This document shows positions 31,972-41,327 of a stretch of 48,345 nucleotides of DNA, one piece after another. Position 1 is the stretch's first letter; each line of letters opens with the position of its first letter. A model generated the notes under the pieces. It was not told the DNA's origin. It was given only the letters and a program-made list of their open reading frames with translations, and ran no database searches. The position numbers and the translations under genes were made by a program. Source of the DNA: Holosporales bacterium (lineage in GTDB: Bacteria; Pseudomonadota; Alphaproteobacteria; Paracaedibacterales; CANFPP01); contig CANFPP010000012.1 in assembly GCA_947449005.1 (NCBI GenBank), forward strand, positions 1 to 48,345, read 5' to 3'.

Positions 31972-33435
31972 ATGTCAAAACTTTACTCTTTGTTTTTTAA
32001 AATTTTATGCATTTTTTTTATATTTACAGATATTGGATATGCAAGGCTAGAAATCACTTGGATTGATGTTGGTCAAGGAGATGCTTCTTTTTCTCAGTTT
32101 CCTGTGCAACCCTCCAGAGTTCCTGCTCTTATTGTAGATAGTGGCTCTTCTAAAAACACAAGTAAGAGAAAGACAACTATCAAGACAAATATTATATCAG
32201 TGGTAAATTCTTTTTTTTCAGTTGATATGTCTTTGGAAAAAACGAACCCTGGTCTTCCTGATCTTTATATCGTTGTAACGCACGGAGACGAAGATCATCT
32301 TTATTTTTTGGTTGATATTGTGCAAGAACTTGAAAGAAGGGCAGGGCATGAATTAGATATCCGCTTTCTATTGGGAGGAACAAAGAATGATTATTGCCAG
32401 AACAATAAAGAAGGGAAAAAATTTTTTGAATATGTGGAAGATAGAGCATCTCAACCCGTCTACAGACATGGGACTTTTCTTGTCGAAAACATTCTTGTAG
32501 ATCCTGCTTCAATCCAATTGCAATTTTCGCATAATACACACTTAGATATACTGGCAGCTCTTAAATCTACCAATAAAAATGAAAATAGTATAATTTCGAG
32601 ATTAGTCCATGGAGAAACATCTATTGTTTTTACAGGTGATGCACCTAATGAAACAGCTGAAGTTGCACTACGACATCCAAAATTTACATCACCTTCTACT
32701 CTTTTACAGCTTTCGCACCACGGTTCTTCTACGCATCGCTCTAACGCAAAAGAATTATTTAAGGCAATTCAATCTAGATATTTTGTTTGTAGTTCTGGCA
32801 CAACACAATACGGCCATCCCCATGAAGGAGTGTTTGAAAACTTTTTTCAAGCAGAGCAAGATCTTTTAAAGGAATTTTATCTTGTTAAGTTTTCAACAAA
32901 AGGGGATGTACAGCTTTCAGATCACCCAGGGTTTCTTATACCTATTGGAACAGAAGGGGATTACACGTACGCAGCTCTAAGAATGCCGTTTTTTTCAACT
33001 ATAGTTCAAGGAAACCTAAGTTTTGTTTTTGACGATACTGGAGTTTTAGAGGTTTCTCCTTCAACTATTTCTAAACTTCATACTATTCCAGCAACATTTA
33101 CTTTGCCTCTTTCACAGCCGCTGCATACTCAAACAGTTCTCCAACATTACATTACGTCTAGTATCGAAAATATTGTTTTGAATGATTTTGATTTTACAAT
33201 TCTGACAGAAATTAAAGATAGCATTTTAAATGCTACAAGCGTAAAACGCTTATCTATGTCTGGTAATCAGCTTGGTCGAAGTCGAGGACACGTAGAATTT
33301 ATTAAAGAAATTATAATGCAACATAATATCTCTCTAGAAGAGATTGTATTGATAAACAATAATTTCTCTGAAGAAGAAAAAGAAGAAATCAAAACAGCTT
33401 GGGGAGAAAGTAAGGCTGGCTTGATTTTTGAGTGA
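31972..33435 (+). CDS. Exported ComEC-like metallo-beta-lactamase-fold protein
   Basis: A 487-residue protein with a signal peptide (to about IGYA) and then a metallo-beta-lactamase-fold domain of the ComEC C-terminal type: ITWIDVGQGDASFSQF, VVTHGDEDHLYFLVDI with the metal-binding His/Asp residues, SIVFTGDAPNETAE, LLQLSHHGSSTHRSNAKELF and TTQYGHPHEG. In ComEC this domain is linked to DNA uptake and is proposed to degrade one strand; stand-alone versions are often phosphodiesterase-like. The last about 100 residues look leucine-rich (VKRLSMSGNQLGRSRG, LEEIVLINNNFSEEE), a pattern seen also in the large TIR-like protein of this window. No membrane channel part of ComEC is present. Second gene of an operon with the Panacea-domain protein. 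Confidence 0.8.
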   Translation: MSKLYSLFFKILCIFFIFTDIGYARLEITWIDVGQGDASFSQFPVQPSRVPALIVDSGSSKNTSKRKTTIKTNIISVVNSFFSVDMSLEKTNPGLPDLYIVVTHGDEDHLYFLVDIVQELERRAGHELDIRFLLGGTKNDYCQNNKEGKKFFEYVEDRASQPVYRHGTFLVENILVDPASIQLQFSHNTHLDILAALKSTNKNENSIISRLVHGETSIVFTGDAPNETAEVALRHPKFTSPSTLLQLSHHGSSTHRSNAKELFKAIQSRYFVCSSGTTQYGHPHEGVFENFFQAEQDLLKEFYLVKFSTKGDVQLSDHPGFLIPIGTEGDYTYAALRMPFFSTIVQGNLSFVFDDTGVLEVSPSTISKLHTIPATFTLPLSQPLHTQTVLQHYITSSIENIVLNDFDFTILTEIKDSILNATSVKRLSMSGNQLGRSRGHVEFIKEIIMQHNISLEEIVLINNNFSEEEKEEIKTAWGESKAGLIFE

Positions 33436-33534
33436 CGACGTTCTGTTTTAAAATTACCTAAAATCAACCACTTATCTCTCTATCACTTTCCATAATATTT
33501 ATTATGCGACATTTACGTGTAATAATTCAGTAGT

Positions 33535-33570
33535 AATGTCCCCTTTAAGTTCAATAGAAATGTCCCCTTT
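33535..33570 (+). repeat. Terminal direct repeats of ISNCY-like element
   Basis: AATGTCCCCTTT occurs twice, at 33535-33546 and 33559-33570, 24 bases apart, just before the transposase gene. Such repeats mark the left end of this transposon type. No matching right end is visible after 34698. Confidence 0.7.
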
Positions 33571-33627
33571 GCTATAATAGATCAGCATGTCTTAGCAAGG
33601 ACAGATAAAATAGGTGATATTTTAACC

Positions 33628-34698
33628 ATGAGCACAAAAGAACTCACACGCCTTGAAATTATCCAACAATTACAAAAACGAGAATTAAGACAAACTAAAG
33701 CTGAAGAGATGCTTAATGTCAGCACCAGACAGATAAAAAGGTTATTGGCTCGTTATCGCACCAATGATTTTGACAGATTAACCTCTAAGAAACGTGGCAA
33801 ACCAAGAAATCATCAGTTACCTAGGCCTTTAAAACAAATTGTTAAAGATCTAATTCGTCAGAAATACCCTACTCTCGCCTGGGAGAAACTGACAGAGATT
33901 CATAACTTGGATATCTGCCTTAGTACTGTCAGAAAGCTTATGCTTGAAGATCATATATGGACGACACGCGCTAACAAGCTTAAGCGAGCTTTTCAACCAC
34001 ATTATCGGCGCGCAGCCTTTGGAGAACTCTTGCAAATTGATGGATCTGAGCACGACTGGTTCGAAGGCCGCTCTCCTAAATGCACCCTTCTCGTTTACAT
34101 AGATGATGCAACAAGTAAACTTATGGCTCTTCGGTTTGTACCGCATGAGTCAGCGTTTACATACTTTCAGGTTACCAAAGATTACCTTCTGCAGCATGGT
34201 AAACCCCTTGCCTTTTATAGTGATAAGCTCGGTGTCTTTAGGGTTAACCAAAAGAGTGCTGAGTTAAAAGGAGAAGGAATTACCCAGTTTGGACGCGCTT
34301 TAAATGAACTCAACATTCAAATTATCTGTGCCAATTCTTCTCAAGCGAAAGGACGCATGGAAAGAGCGAATAAAACCCTGCAGGATCTATTGGTAAAGGA
34401 ACTTCGGCTCAAAGGAATAAATGGCATGGAAGAAGCCAATGTCTATCTTCCTGAGTTTATAATAGATTTTAACAAGCGTTTTGGGAAAGAGCCGATGAGT
34501 ACCTTTAATGCTCACCGCCCTCTCCTTGCAGATGAGGATTTAAAAATCTCCTTATGTTGGAAGGAAGATCGAACTGTAACGCACAATCTTACCGTACAAT
34601 ACAACAAGCGCCTCTATCTCATAGAAGACACGGTTCAAAACCGTAAACTCCGCAGAAAAAGGATCACCATTCACGATTATTTTGATTTTTGTAATTAA
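33628..34698 (+). CDS. ISNCY-type DDE transposase, 3' truncated
   Basis: A 356-residue transposase with an N-terminal helix-turn-helix (MSTKELTRLEIIQQLQKREL, then TKAEEMLNVSTRQIKRLL) and a DDE integrase core: Asp in LLQIDGSEHDWF, Asp in FYSDKLGVFRV and Glu in AKGRMERANKTL. Full-length relatives are longer by about 70-100 residues, as far as I recall, and have a conserved end beyond the LYLIEDT region; here it stops soon after RKRITIHDYFDFCN. The gene is otherwise open, so it was truncated rather recently. A shorter relic of a related element lies at 46569-46877. Confidence 0.85.
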   Translation: MSTKELTRLEIIQQLQKRELRQTKAEEMLNVSTRQIKRLLARYRTNDFDRLTSKKRGKPRNHQLPRPLKQIVKDLIRQKYPTLAWEKLTEIHNLDICLSTVRKLMLEDHIWTTRANKLKRAFQPHYRRAAFGELLQIDGSEHDWFEGRSPKCTLLVYIDDATSKLMALRFVPHESAFTYFQVTKDYLLQHGKPLAFYSDKLGVFRVNQKSAELKGEGITQFGRALNELNIQIICANSSQAKGRMERANKTLQDLLVKELRLKGINGMEEANVYLPEFIIDFNKRFGKEPMSTFNAHRPLLADEDLKISLCWKEDRTVTHNLTVQYNKRLYLIEDTVQNRKLRRKRITIHDYFDFCN

Positions 34699-34780
34699 TT
34701 GGCATTCAACTCACTTAAGCATGAGGTCTATGCTACTATCATACAGCGATCGTCAACTAATTAAACCAAGGAAGTGAAAA

Positions 34781-35485
34781 ATGGCAAACTTTTTAGTCAT
34801 CGCAGCATCAAGTGCAATTGGCCAAGCGACAATTCAAATGTTAGAAGCTGAGGGTCATCGTGTATTTAAAACTGCCCGCACTCATGAGAAAATTCGCCCC
34901 GACAAACTTGTTGATGCATCTGATTTTAATGCCGTTGATGATGTATTCAAAACAGCCATGAATAACTTTGGAGCAATCGATGGTGTTGTTAATTTTGCAG
35001 GTTCACTTTTACTCAAGCCAGCTCACTTAACTACACAAAAAAACTATGAAGATGTTATAAAAGATTCGCTCACCACAGCATTTGCAACCGTCAGAAGCGC
35101 TGGAAAGTATATGAAGGGGGGATCTGTCGTATTACTGTCATCTGCTGTTCACGCTATTGGTCTTGCTAACCATGAAGCCATTGCGGCAGCAAAAGCAGGT
35201 GTTGTTGGCCTTGCTCTATCAGCAGCAGCAACATACGCTGGAGCTAACTTAAGATTCAACGTCGTATGTCCTGGATTAATAGAAACGCCTTTAACTGAGC
35301 ATATTACTAAAAATGAGGCAGCACTAGCCTATTCGCTTGCTATGCATCCCTTAAAGCGCATTGGTCATCCGGATGATATTGCGCGGGCAGTCACCTTTTT
35401 ACTTAATCCCGATAATAGCTGGATTACAGGTCAAGTTTTAAGTGTTGATGGCGGACTTTCAAGCTTGAAAACAAAAACATCATGA
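34781..35485 (+). CDS. Short-chain dehydrogenase/reductase lacking the catalytic Tyr
   Basis: A 234-residue SDR-fold protein. The nucleotide-binding N terminus is FLVIAASSAIGQATIQML in place of the usual TGxxxGIG, followed by DGVVNFAGSL (NNAG-like) and VVLLSSAVHAIGLANHEAIA. The YxxxK motif is replaced by IAAAK: the Lys remains, but Tyr is Ile, so classical catalysis is doubtful. The C-terminal VCPGLIETPLT and GQVLSVDGGL are typical. AAGGAAG lies six bases before the ATG. Its stop overlaps the photolyase start by four bases, so it belongs to that operon. Substrate unknown. Confidence 0.85.
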   Translation: MANFLVIAASSAIGQATIQMLEAEGHRVFKTARTHEKIRPDKLVDASDFNAVDDVFKTAMNNFGAIDGVVNFAGSLLLKPAHLTTQKNYEDVIKDSLTTAFATVRSAGKYMKGGSVVLLSSAVHAIGLANHEAIAAAKAGVVGLALSAAATYAGANLRFNVVCPGLIETPLTEHITKNEAALAYSLAMHPLKRIGHPDDIARAVTFLLNPDNSWITGQVLSVDGGLSSLKTKTS

Positions 35486-37038
35486 AGACTTTACGCATCA
35501 TTTTATGGGATCATCTGTCACATGATATATCAAGTCTATCTGATTTGGACATGCAAATGGATACCATTTTGATGTGTGAGACGGTAGATGACTGCACCCA
35601 CGTAAAACATCACAAAAAAAAACTTGTTTTTCTTTTATCGGCAATGCGTCATTTTGCACAGGAATTAATCGATAAAGGCTGCACCGTTATCTACACTAAA
35701 CTAGATGATCCATTAAACGGAGGCAGCATAGCTGCAGAAATCAAACGTAGATGCACGGATACACCTTTTGATCAAATTGTTATCACGTGGCCTGGCGAGT
35801 ATCGTTCTATTGAAGTATTTAAAAAATTAAGAAATGAACGGTCTATTCCGATTATAATTCGCGAAGATAAGCGCTTTCTGTCAAATCTTGATGAATTTAA
35901 ACGGTGGGCTTCAAATCGTAAAGAGTTAAGGATGGAATATTTTTATCGTGAAATGCGTATAAAGTATAATATACTTATGGATAATGATCAGCCTTGCGGT
36001 GGAAAATGGAATTTTGATTCTGAAAATAGAAAAGTTCCAAAAGAAAATTTAGAAATACCACAAACGTACTCTTCAATGCCTGATGCTATAACACAAGACG
36101 TTATTAAGATTGTATCTCGAGAATTTGATAACCATTTTGGCGATATTCAGCCCTTTCATTTTGCTGTGACAAGCGAGGAGGCACAACAGGCTTTTAATCT
36201 ATTCATCAAAGAGCGCCTTTCCGATTTCGGTGATTTTCAAGATGCTATGATTGAACATGAACCTTGGATGTACCATTCACATATTAGCTTTTACATTAAT
36301 GTAGGCTTACTGGACCCTTTTTATTGCGTCAAAAGTGTAGAACAAGCTTATTACGATGGACGTGTTTCTATTAATGCAGCAGAGGGATTTATCAGACAAA
36401 TCTTGGGTTGGCGTGAATATATTCGGGGTGTTTACTGGCTTAAAATGCCTGAGTACAAGAATCTAAATTTTCTTAATGCAAAGCGAAGACTTCCAGAGTT
36501 TTATTGGACAGCCAATACAAATATGAACTGTCTTAAGCAATGCATTTCAGAGACAAAAGAAAATGCTTATGCACACCATATTCAACGTCTAATGGTTCTT
36601 GGTAATTTTGCCTTAATTGCAGGCATTGATCCTGTATATATTAACGAGTGGTATTTAATAGTCTATGCAGATGCCCATGAATGGGTTGAACTGCCGAACG
36701 TGTCGGGCATGATACTCTTTGCTGATGGTGGTTTATTAGGAAGTAAACCGTATGCTGCAAGTGGCGCATATATCAATAAAATGTCGAATTACTGCAAAAA
36801 CTGTCACTACAATGTGAAAGAAAAAAATGGTTTAAATGCGTGTCCATTCAACTATCTTTATTGGGATTTTTTGATTCGAAATCGCAAAAAATTACAATCA
36901 AACCACCGATTGTTAATGATTTATTCTGTTCTTGATAAAAAGGATAAAGCCTCAATTGATAGTATTGTAAATGATGCCAAAATATTTTTTCATGAATTAG
37001 ATAAGTTGCCTTATGATAATTCTAAGTCAGTTTCATGA
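35482..37038 (+). CDS. FeS-type bacterial photolyase/cryptochrome (PhrB-like, 6-4 type)
   Basis: A 518-residue member of the FeS-BCP branch of the photolyase/cryptochrome family. It starts with the N-terminal antenna domain (MKTLRIILWDHLSHDIS) and has the conserved FAD-binding C-terminal half: GFIRQILGWREYIRGVYW, AYAHHIQRLMVLGNFALI, WYLIVYADAHEWVELPNVSG and MILFADGGLLGSKPYAASG. The four Cys for a 4Fe-4S cluster are present: one near MNCLKQC and three in YCKNCHYNVKEKNGLNACPF. Characterised members repair UV (6-4) photoproducts in light. Coupled to the SDR gene by ATGA overlap. Confidence 0.93.
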   Translation: MKTLRIILWDHLSHDISSLSDLDMQMDTILMCETVDDCTHVKHHKKKLVFLLSAMRHFAQELIDKGCTVIYTKLDDPLNGGSIAAEIKRRCTDTPFDQIVITWPGEYRSIEVFKKLRNERSIPIIIREDKRFLSNLDEFKRWASNRKELRMEYFYREMRIKYNILMDNDQPCGGKWNFDSENRKVPKENLEIPQTYSSMPDAITQDVIKIVSREFDNHFGDIQPFHFAVTSEEAQQAFNLFIKERLSDFGDFQDAMIEHEPWMYHSHISFYINVGLLDPFYCVKSVEQAYYDGRVSINAAEGFIRQILGWREYIRGVYWLKMPEYKNLNFLNAKRRLPEFYWTANTNMNCLKQCISETKENAYAHHIQRLMVLGNFALIAGIDPVYINEWYLIVYADAHEWVELPNVSGMILFADGGLLGSKPYAASGAYINKMSNYCKNCHYNVKEKNGLNACPFNYLYWDFLIRNRKKLQSNHRLLMIYSVLDKKDKASIDSIVNDAKIFFHELDKLPYDNSKSVS

Positions 37039-37237
37039 CACATAAAAAAGTTAATTTACCTGAAAAAAAGTAATCCGTAAATGATCGTTTATGTGGCGAA
37101 AAATAATGGAAGTTCTCACGAGATATGCTGTATAAAACGTTTTTTGTTAAATTAGAATTTGATGCTAAAGATTTTATCTCAATAAATATTAATTGTTATC
37201 ATTTTTTTCAATATTTTAAAGAGGACATAAATCATTC

Positions 37238-38224
37238 ATGTTAACTATTGCTATCATCGGTGCCGGCATATCAGGTTTAACGGCTGCCAATATCCTTAAA
37301 GACGTTGCCAAAGTAACAGTTTTTGAAAAATCGCGTGGTGTGGGAGGTCGAATAGCCACTCGGCGCGCAGAGCCTTTTTATTTTGATCATGGCGCGCAGT
37401 TTTTTAAAGCGAGAACAGAGGACTTTCAGTCTTTTATAAAACCAATGATAGATCAAGGGATCATTCAAATATGGAATGCACGGTTTTCTGAGTTTAAACA
37501 AAACAAATTAGCAACTAAAATTATTTTGAATAATGAGCATCACTATGTTGGCGTTCCAGGTATGAATGCGATTGCAAAATACTTAGCAAAAGACATTGAT
37601 GTTCGAGTAAATACAAAAATAATTGCCATTCAAAATCATGGAAAATGGCATCTTACTAATGAATTGGGTGAATGCATAGGAATATTTGATTGGGTTATTT
37701 CTACGGCTCCTGTACAGCAAACAGGCGAATTGATGCCAGAGTCATTTCATCACCATTCTTATATCACTTCTGCAAAAATGGTTGGGTGCTATTCTTTAAT
37801 GCTTGGATTTCATCAACCTTTACCTCTTGATTTTGATATGGCCCTTGTACAAGAATCTGACATTAGCTGGATATCAGTTAATAGTTCCAAGCCTGGTAGA
37901 GGAGAGTCTTTTTCTATTCTTGTTCATTCTACTAATAATTGGGCAGAATTACACTCGAATGATGATCGAGAAAAAGTGATGGAATATTTATGTCATGAAA
38001 CAAGTCGTATCATTGGCCATGATGTTAATAGCGCAACACATAAAGATCTACATCATTGGCGATATGCCAATACTGACAAACAATGTATTCAAAAAATACT
38101 CATCGATAAGGATCAAAAGCTCGCTGCATGTGGTGATTGGTGTATTCAAGCTAGTGTCGAATCAGCGTTTATAAATAGCCTGACTGTTGCCAATTCCATA
38201 CTTAAGATAATAAAATTAAACTAA
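37238..38224 (+). CDS. Renalase-like FAD-dependent oxidoreductase
   Basis: A 328-residue flavoprotein with the dinucleotide-binding fingerprint IAIIGAGISGLTAANIL, the acidic strand end VTVFEKSRGVGGRIATRR and DHGAQFFKART, the usual series in renalase-like amine oxidases. The C terminus has AACGDWCIQASVESAFINSL, the second FAD contact (GD). A ribosome binding site AGAGGA lies about 11 bases upstream of the ATG. A 199-base gap separates it from the photolyase gene, so it may have its own promoter, though such proteins are commonly neighbours of photolyases. Substrate unknown. Confidence 0.88.
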   Translation: MLTIAIIGAGISGLTAANILKDVAKVTVFEKSRGVGGRIATRRAEPFYFDHGAQFFKARTEDFQSFIKPMIDQGIIQIWNARFSEFKQNKLATKIILNNEHHYVGVPGMNAIAKYLAKDIDVRVNTKIIAIQNHGKWHLTNELGECIGIFDWVISTAPVQQTGELMPESFHHHSYITSAKMVGCYSLMLGFHQPLPLDFDMALVQESDISWISVNSSKPGRGESFSILVHSTNNWAELHSNDDREKVMEYLCHETSRIIGHDVNSATHKDLHHWRYANTDKQCIQKILIDKDQKLAACGDWCIQASVESAFINSLTVANSILKIIKLN

Positions 38225-38339
38225 TTCCATCACACGGTCATACGGAATTGTTGTAAAAACAGGTATTATGGCTCGTAAGTTGCTAAACGTTATCACAAAT
38301 ATTGTAATTAAAAAAAATAGCTAACCTAAGTTGGAAAAA

Positions 38340-38996
38340 ATGAAATTAAAAATAACAAAAAGGATGATGTTTTTTATAATTAGTTTCATATTATTAATTA
38401 TTCTAGCTTTAGCCGGAACAATCATGAGCCAAGTAAATGAACCAAAATATAATGTAATTTCTTTTCAAAAAAACATTGAAATACGTGAGTATGTTCCACT
38501 ACTTGTTGCCCAAGTTGCGGTGACAGGAGAAAGAAAGAGCGCAATTTCATCAGGCTTTAAAATCCTGGCGGATTATATCTTTGGCAATAACAAAAGAGTT
38601 ACGAGGATCAATAGGGCAGCTCCCGCAGCCCAGCAGGATGGAGAAAGAATCTCAATGACGGCTCCTGTTATTCAACAGGAATCGAAAGATAGTAAACACT
38701 GGAATGTAGCATTTGTTATGCCAGAGGAATACAGCATTAAGACACTTCCTCAGCCAAAAAATAAGCAAATAGAAATAATATCAATTCCCAGAAAACGTTA
38801 TGTTGTTATTCGATTTTCAGGTTTACCAACAGAGTTGGCTCTACGCAAACATCAAAAAAATCTTATCAACTTTTTAGCTAAAGAAAGAATTAACGCAAGG
38901 GGAAAGGCAATTTTAGCCTTTTATAATCCACCGTGGACACTTCCTTTTCTGCGCCGAAACGAAATTATGTTTGAGATTGAACAAGAGATACAGTAG
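38340..38996 (+). CDS. SOUL-family heme-binding protein, membrane anchored
   Basis: A 218-residue protein from the ATG at 38340 (a TTG three codons upstream is less likely). An N-terminal membrane segment (about 10-30, MMFFIISFILLIILALAGTI) is followed by a SOUL domain: YNVISFQKNIEIREYVPLLV, ISSGFKILADYIFGNNK, ERISMTAPVIQQ and a C-terminal FYNPPWTLPFLRRNEIMFEI. SOUL proteins bind heme or tetrapyrroles weakly in plants, animals and bacteria; the bacterial role is unclear. In several bacteria SOUL genes lie beside photolyase genes, and this one closes the light/redox module. Confidence 0.9.
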   Translation: MKLKITKRMMFFIISFILLIILALAGTIMSQVNEPKYNVISFQKNIEIREYVPLLVAQVAVTGERKSAISSGFKILADYIFGNNKRVTRINRAAPAAQQDGERISMTAPVIQQESKDSKHWNVAFVMPEEYSIKTLPQPKNKQIEIISIPRKRYVVIRFSGLPTELALRKHQKNLINFLAKERINARGKAILAFYNPPWTLPFLRRNEIMFEIEQEIQ

Positions 38997-39034
38997 GAGA
39001 AAGTCAATGGATGAGACACAAATAAGTTTTTTCT

Positions 39035-39877
39035 TTAATGCTTCAGTTTTTTTAAAACATAATCCTCAAGTGTGTTGACAGCTGCATTATCTGCTTTGTG
39101 CTTAAGCAAGGAAACATGACTGTCAGAAAGACTCGGAAGCAGTGGTAATTCAGTGATTTCAAGTTCTTTAGGCACCATCGTGTGCGGCATCACCGTAATT
39201 CCCATGCCAGCTTTAGTTGCGGCAACTGTGCTGGCATGACTTGGGCTAGAAAAAACAAGGCGCCAAGGACGACCAGCTTCTTCAAGTGCTTTAATTGCGG
39301 ATGAACGATAGACACAAGGTTCAGGCGACAACACCAATGGAATTGGCTTGTTAGGGGCTATCAGGTTTGCATCTCCGACCCACTTTAATGGTTCAGACCA
39401 TACATCTACGCCATTTGGAAAATCCTCAGGTCGATTCATTTTTACCAATACGATATCAAATTCTTTTCTTTTAAATCGCTCAAAAAGAGTTAATGTCAAA
39501 TCACATTCAATTTTAAGCAAAATGCGTGGATGGATGCGGGAAAAATTAACAAGAACTTCAGAAAGATAAATACTGGCAAAATTTTCCGGCAGTCCGAAAC
39601 GCACCTCCCCTTCCAACTCCGGTTCTTTAAATCGATCGATTACCTCGCGATGCAAAGCAAAAATCTGACGTGCATAACTGAGCAACATTTGTCCTTCAGG
39701 GGTAAGGGTAAGAACTTTACCGCGCACCAATAGTGACGTGTTCAACATATTTTCTAATTTGTTGATTTGCTGGCTTATAGCCGATTGCGTGCGCCCCACA
39801 CGTTCAGCGGCTTTGGTAAAGCTGGCAGTTTCGGCCACAGCAATAAAGCACTGTAAGGTTATGGTGTCTAGATTCAT
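39035..39877 (-). CDS. LysR-family transcriptional regulator of the DAB operon
   Basis: A 280-residue LysR-type regulator: N-terminal winged helix (FIAVAETASFTKAAERVGRT and QSAISQQINKLENML) and a C-terminal effector-binding domain with EVRFGLPENFASIYL. It is divergent from dabB with 103 bases between, the usual arrangement for a LysR protein controlling its neighbour. LysR regulators next to dab operons are known from other bacteria and may sense inorganic carbon status. Two T-N11-A boxes in the shared region support direct control. Confidence 0.92.
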   Translation of the reverse strand: MNLDTITLQCFIAVAETASFTKAAERVGRTQSAISQQINKLENMLNTSLLVRGKVLTLTPEGQMLLSYARQIFALHREVIDRFKEPELEGEVRFGLPENFASIYLSEVLVNFSRIHPRILLKIECDLTLTLFERFKRKEFDIVLVKMNRPEDFPNGVDVWSEPLKWVGDANLIAPNKPIPLVLSPEPCVYRSSAIKALEEAGRPWRLVFSSPSHASTVAATKAGMGITVMPHTMVPKELEITELPLLPSLSDSHVSLLKHKADNAAVNTLEDYVLKKLKH

Positions 39878-39937
39878 TAGAATTCCTAATAGATATTATA
39901 AGAATTTTGATTTTTACTTATATTAGATAACTTAATA
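39876..39937. promoter_or_regulatory. Two candidate LysR boxes (T-N11-A) between lysR and dabB
   Basis: ATTAG-AATTC-CTAAT (39876-39890) overlaps the lysR start codon and could serve autorepression; TATTA-GATAACT-TAATA (39921-39937) lies 44 bases before the dabB start and could serve activation. Both are inverted repeats with T-N11-A spacing. In such AT-rich DNA one of them could be chance. Confidence 0.4.
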
Positions 39938-39980
39938 AGATGGATCAAGGTTAAAAATATTTCTTATAGGTTAGTTTTTT

Positions 39981-41327
39981 ATGATTCACAAATTCTCTGC
40001 TGTGTTCTTTAACTTTGATCCACTCGCCATGATTATGGTTTCTTTAGTTGCCTTCATTGGGTTATGTGTTGGTAGTTTTGCCATGCGTTATTTGAAAGGC
40101 GATAGAAAGTACCAAGCGTTTTTTATTCAGCTTGCTCTGCTAATTGGTTCTGTTTCGGTGATGGTCGGCGCGGATAATCTGATTCTTTTGTTCATGGCAT
40201 GGTGTTTAAGTAACGTTTTGCTTGTAAGCCTGATGATTCATAAATCAAGTTGGAAGGCTGCAAAAGCATCGGGTGTGCTTGCGTTTAAAAATTATGTTTT
40301 GGGTGCAGCGTGCATGGGGGCCGCATTTGCACTATTTTATTATGTAACAGGTGAAACCAGCGTGCAGGAACTAGTGAAGACTAATCACTCTGCTGAATCC
40401 CTAATACTTACCGCCTTATCACTGTTGCTTATTGGTGCGATGACACAATCAGCAATTTGGCCATTTCACCGTTGGCTTATTAGCTCGCTCAATTCACCAA
40501 CGCCTGTTTCGGCGATTATGCACGCAGGTCTTGTTAATGGCGGCGGAATCTTACTGACACGTTTTGCGCCTTTATATCTTCAACATTCAGATTTGCTCAC
40601 CTCAATTTTTGTGATTGGAATAACGACAGCTTTGCTTGGAACTTTGTGGAAACTTATGCAAAGCGATGTAAAACGTATGCTTGCATGTTCTACCATGGCA
40701 CAAATGGGTTTCATGTTTGCACAAATCGGATTGGGATTGTTTCCAGCTGCCGTTGCACATCTTGTATGGCACGGCCTGTTTAAAGCATATCTGTTTCTGG
40801 GGTGTGGAAGTGCTGCCCAAGAAAAACGCCTTGATCTGCGTTATCCACCAAAACCACTTGCGTTTATGTGCGCCCTTATGTGCGGCATGGTAGGCAGTTT
40901 TGGATTTGCATTTGCCAGTCGTAAGTCTTGGGCTTCAGGGGATACGACGCTTCTGCTGCTGGTCGTGTCATTTCTTTCTGCCAGTCAATTTGCACTGTCA
41001 ATCTTATCGCGTAAAACATTAAAGAACCTAATAACAGCTTTGATTTTTACAAGCCTTTTTGGGTTGCTCTATGGGGTCAGTGTTCAGCTTGTTAGCTGGG
41101 TAATGGAGCCGATGCAATTGATGCAACCACAGCCTTTGAATGGCTTTCATATGGCTGGGATATTTGCTTTGATACTGACTTGGTTGGCCACGTTGTTTAG
41201 TTCACTTTATAAAAAAACAAGCAAACCACCTGCATGGATGCTAAAGGGTTACGTTGCCGCACTTAATGCCAGTCAGCCTGCACCATCAACGGTCACTTCG
41301 TATCGCAACCAATATAAGTATATATGA
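39981..41327 (+). CDS. dabB: DabB, proton-channel-like subunit of DAB inorganic carbon uptake complex
   Basis: A 448-residue integral membrane protein of the NuoL/MrpA proton-antiporter superfamily, with about 12 helices. Family marks: WPFHRWLISSLNSPTPVSAIMHAGLVNGGGILLTRFAP and AHLVWHGLFKAYLFLGCGSA. It overlaps dabA by four bases (ATGA), the conserved dabB-dabA pair. In the characterised DAB systems this subunit lets protons in to drive one-way CO2 hydration by DabA. A respiratory complex I subunit is unlikely because the dabA partner follows and no nuo genes are present. Confidence 0.9.
   Translation: MIHKFSAVFFNFDPLAMIMVSLVAFIGLCVGSFAMRYLKGDRKYQAFFIQLALLIGSVSVMVGADNLILLFMAWCLSNVLLVSLMIHKSSWKAAKASGVLAFKNYVLGAACMGAAFALFYYVTGETSVQELVKTNHSAESLILTALSLLLIGAMTQSAIWPFHRWLISSLNSPTPVSAIMHAGLVNGGGILLTRFAPLYLQHSDLLTSIFVIGITTALLGTLWKLMQSDVKRMLACSTMAQMGFMFAQIGLGLFPAAVAHLVWHGLFKAYLFLGCGSAAQEKRLDLRYPPKPLAFMCALMCGMVGSFGFAFASRKSWASGDTTLLLLVVSFLSASQFALSILSRKTLKNLITALIFTSLFGLLYGVSVQLVSWVMEPMQLMQPQPLNGFHMAGIFALILTWLATLFSSLYKKTSKPPAWMLKGYVAALNASQPAPSTVTSYRNQYKYI

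Noticed and set aside
33850..34146. 98-codon frame opposite the ISNCY transposase
   Set aside because: Antisense to the conserved DDE core, no ribosome binding site.
39981..41327. Complex I (NuoL) or Mrp antiporter subunit
   Set aside because: The overlapping dabA gene defines it as DabB; no nuo or mrp neighbours.
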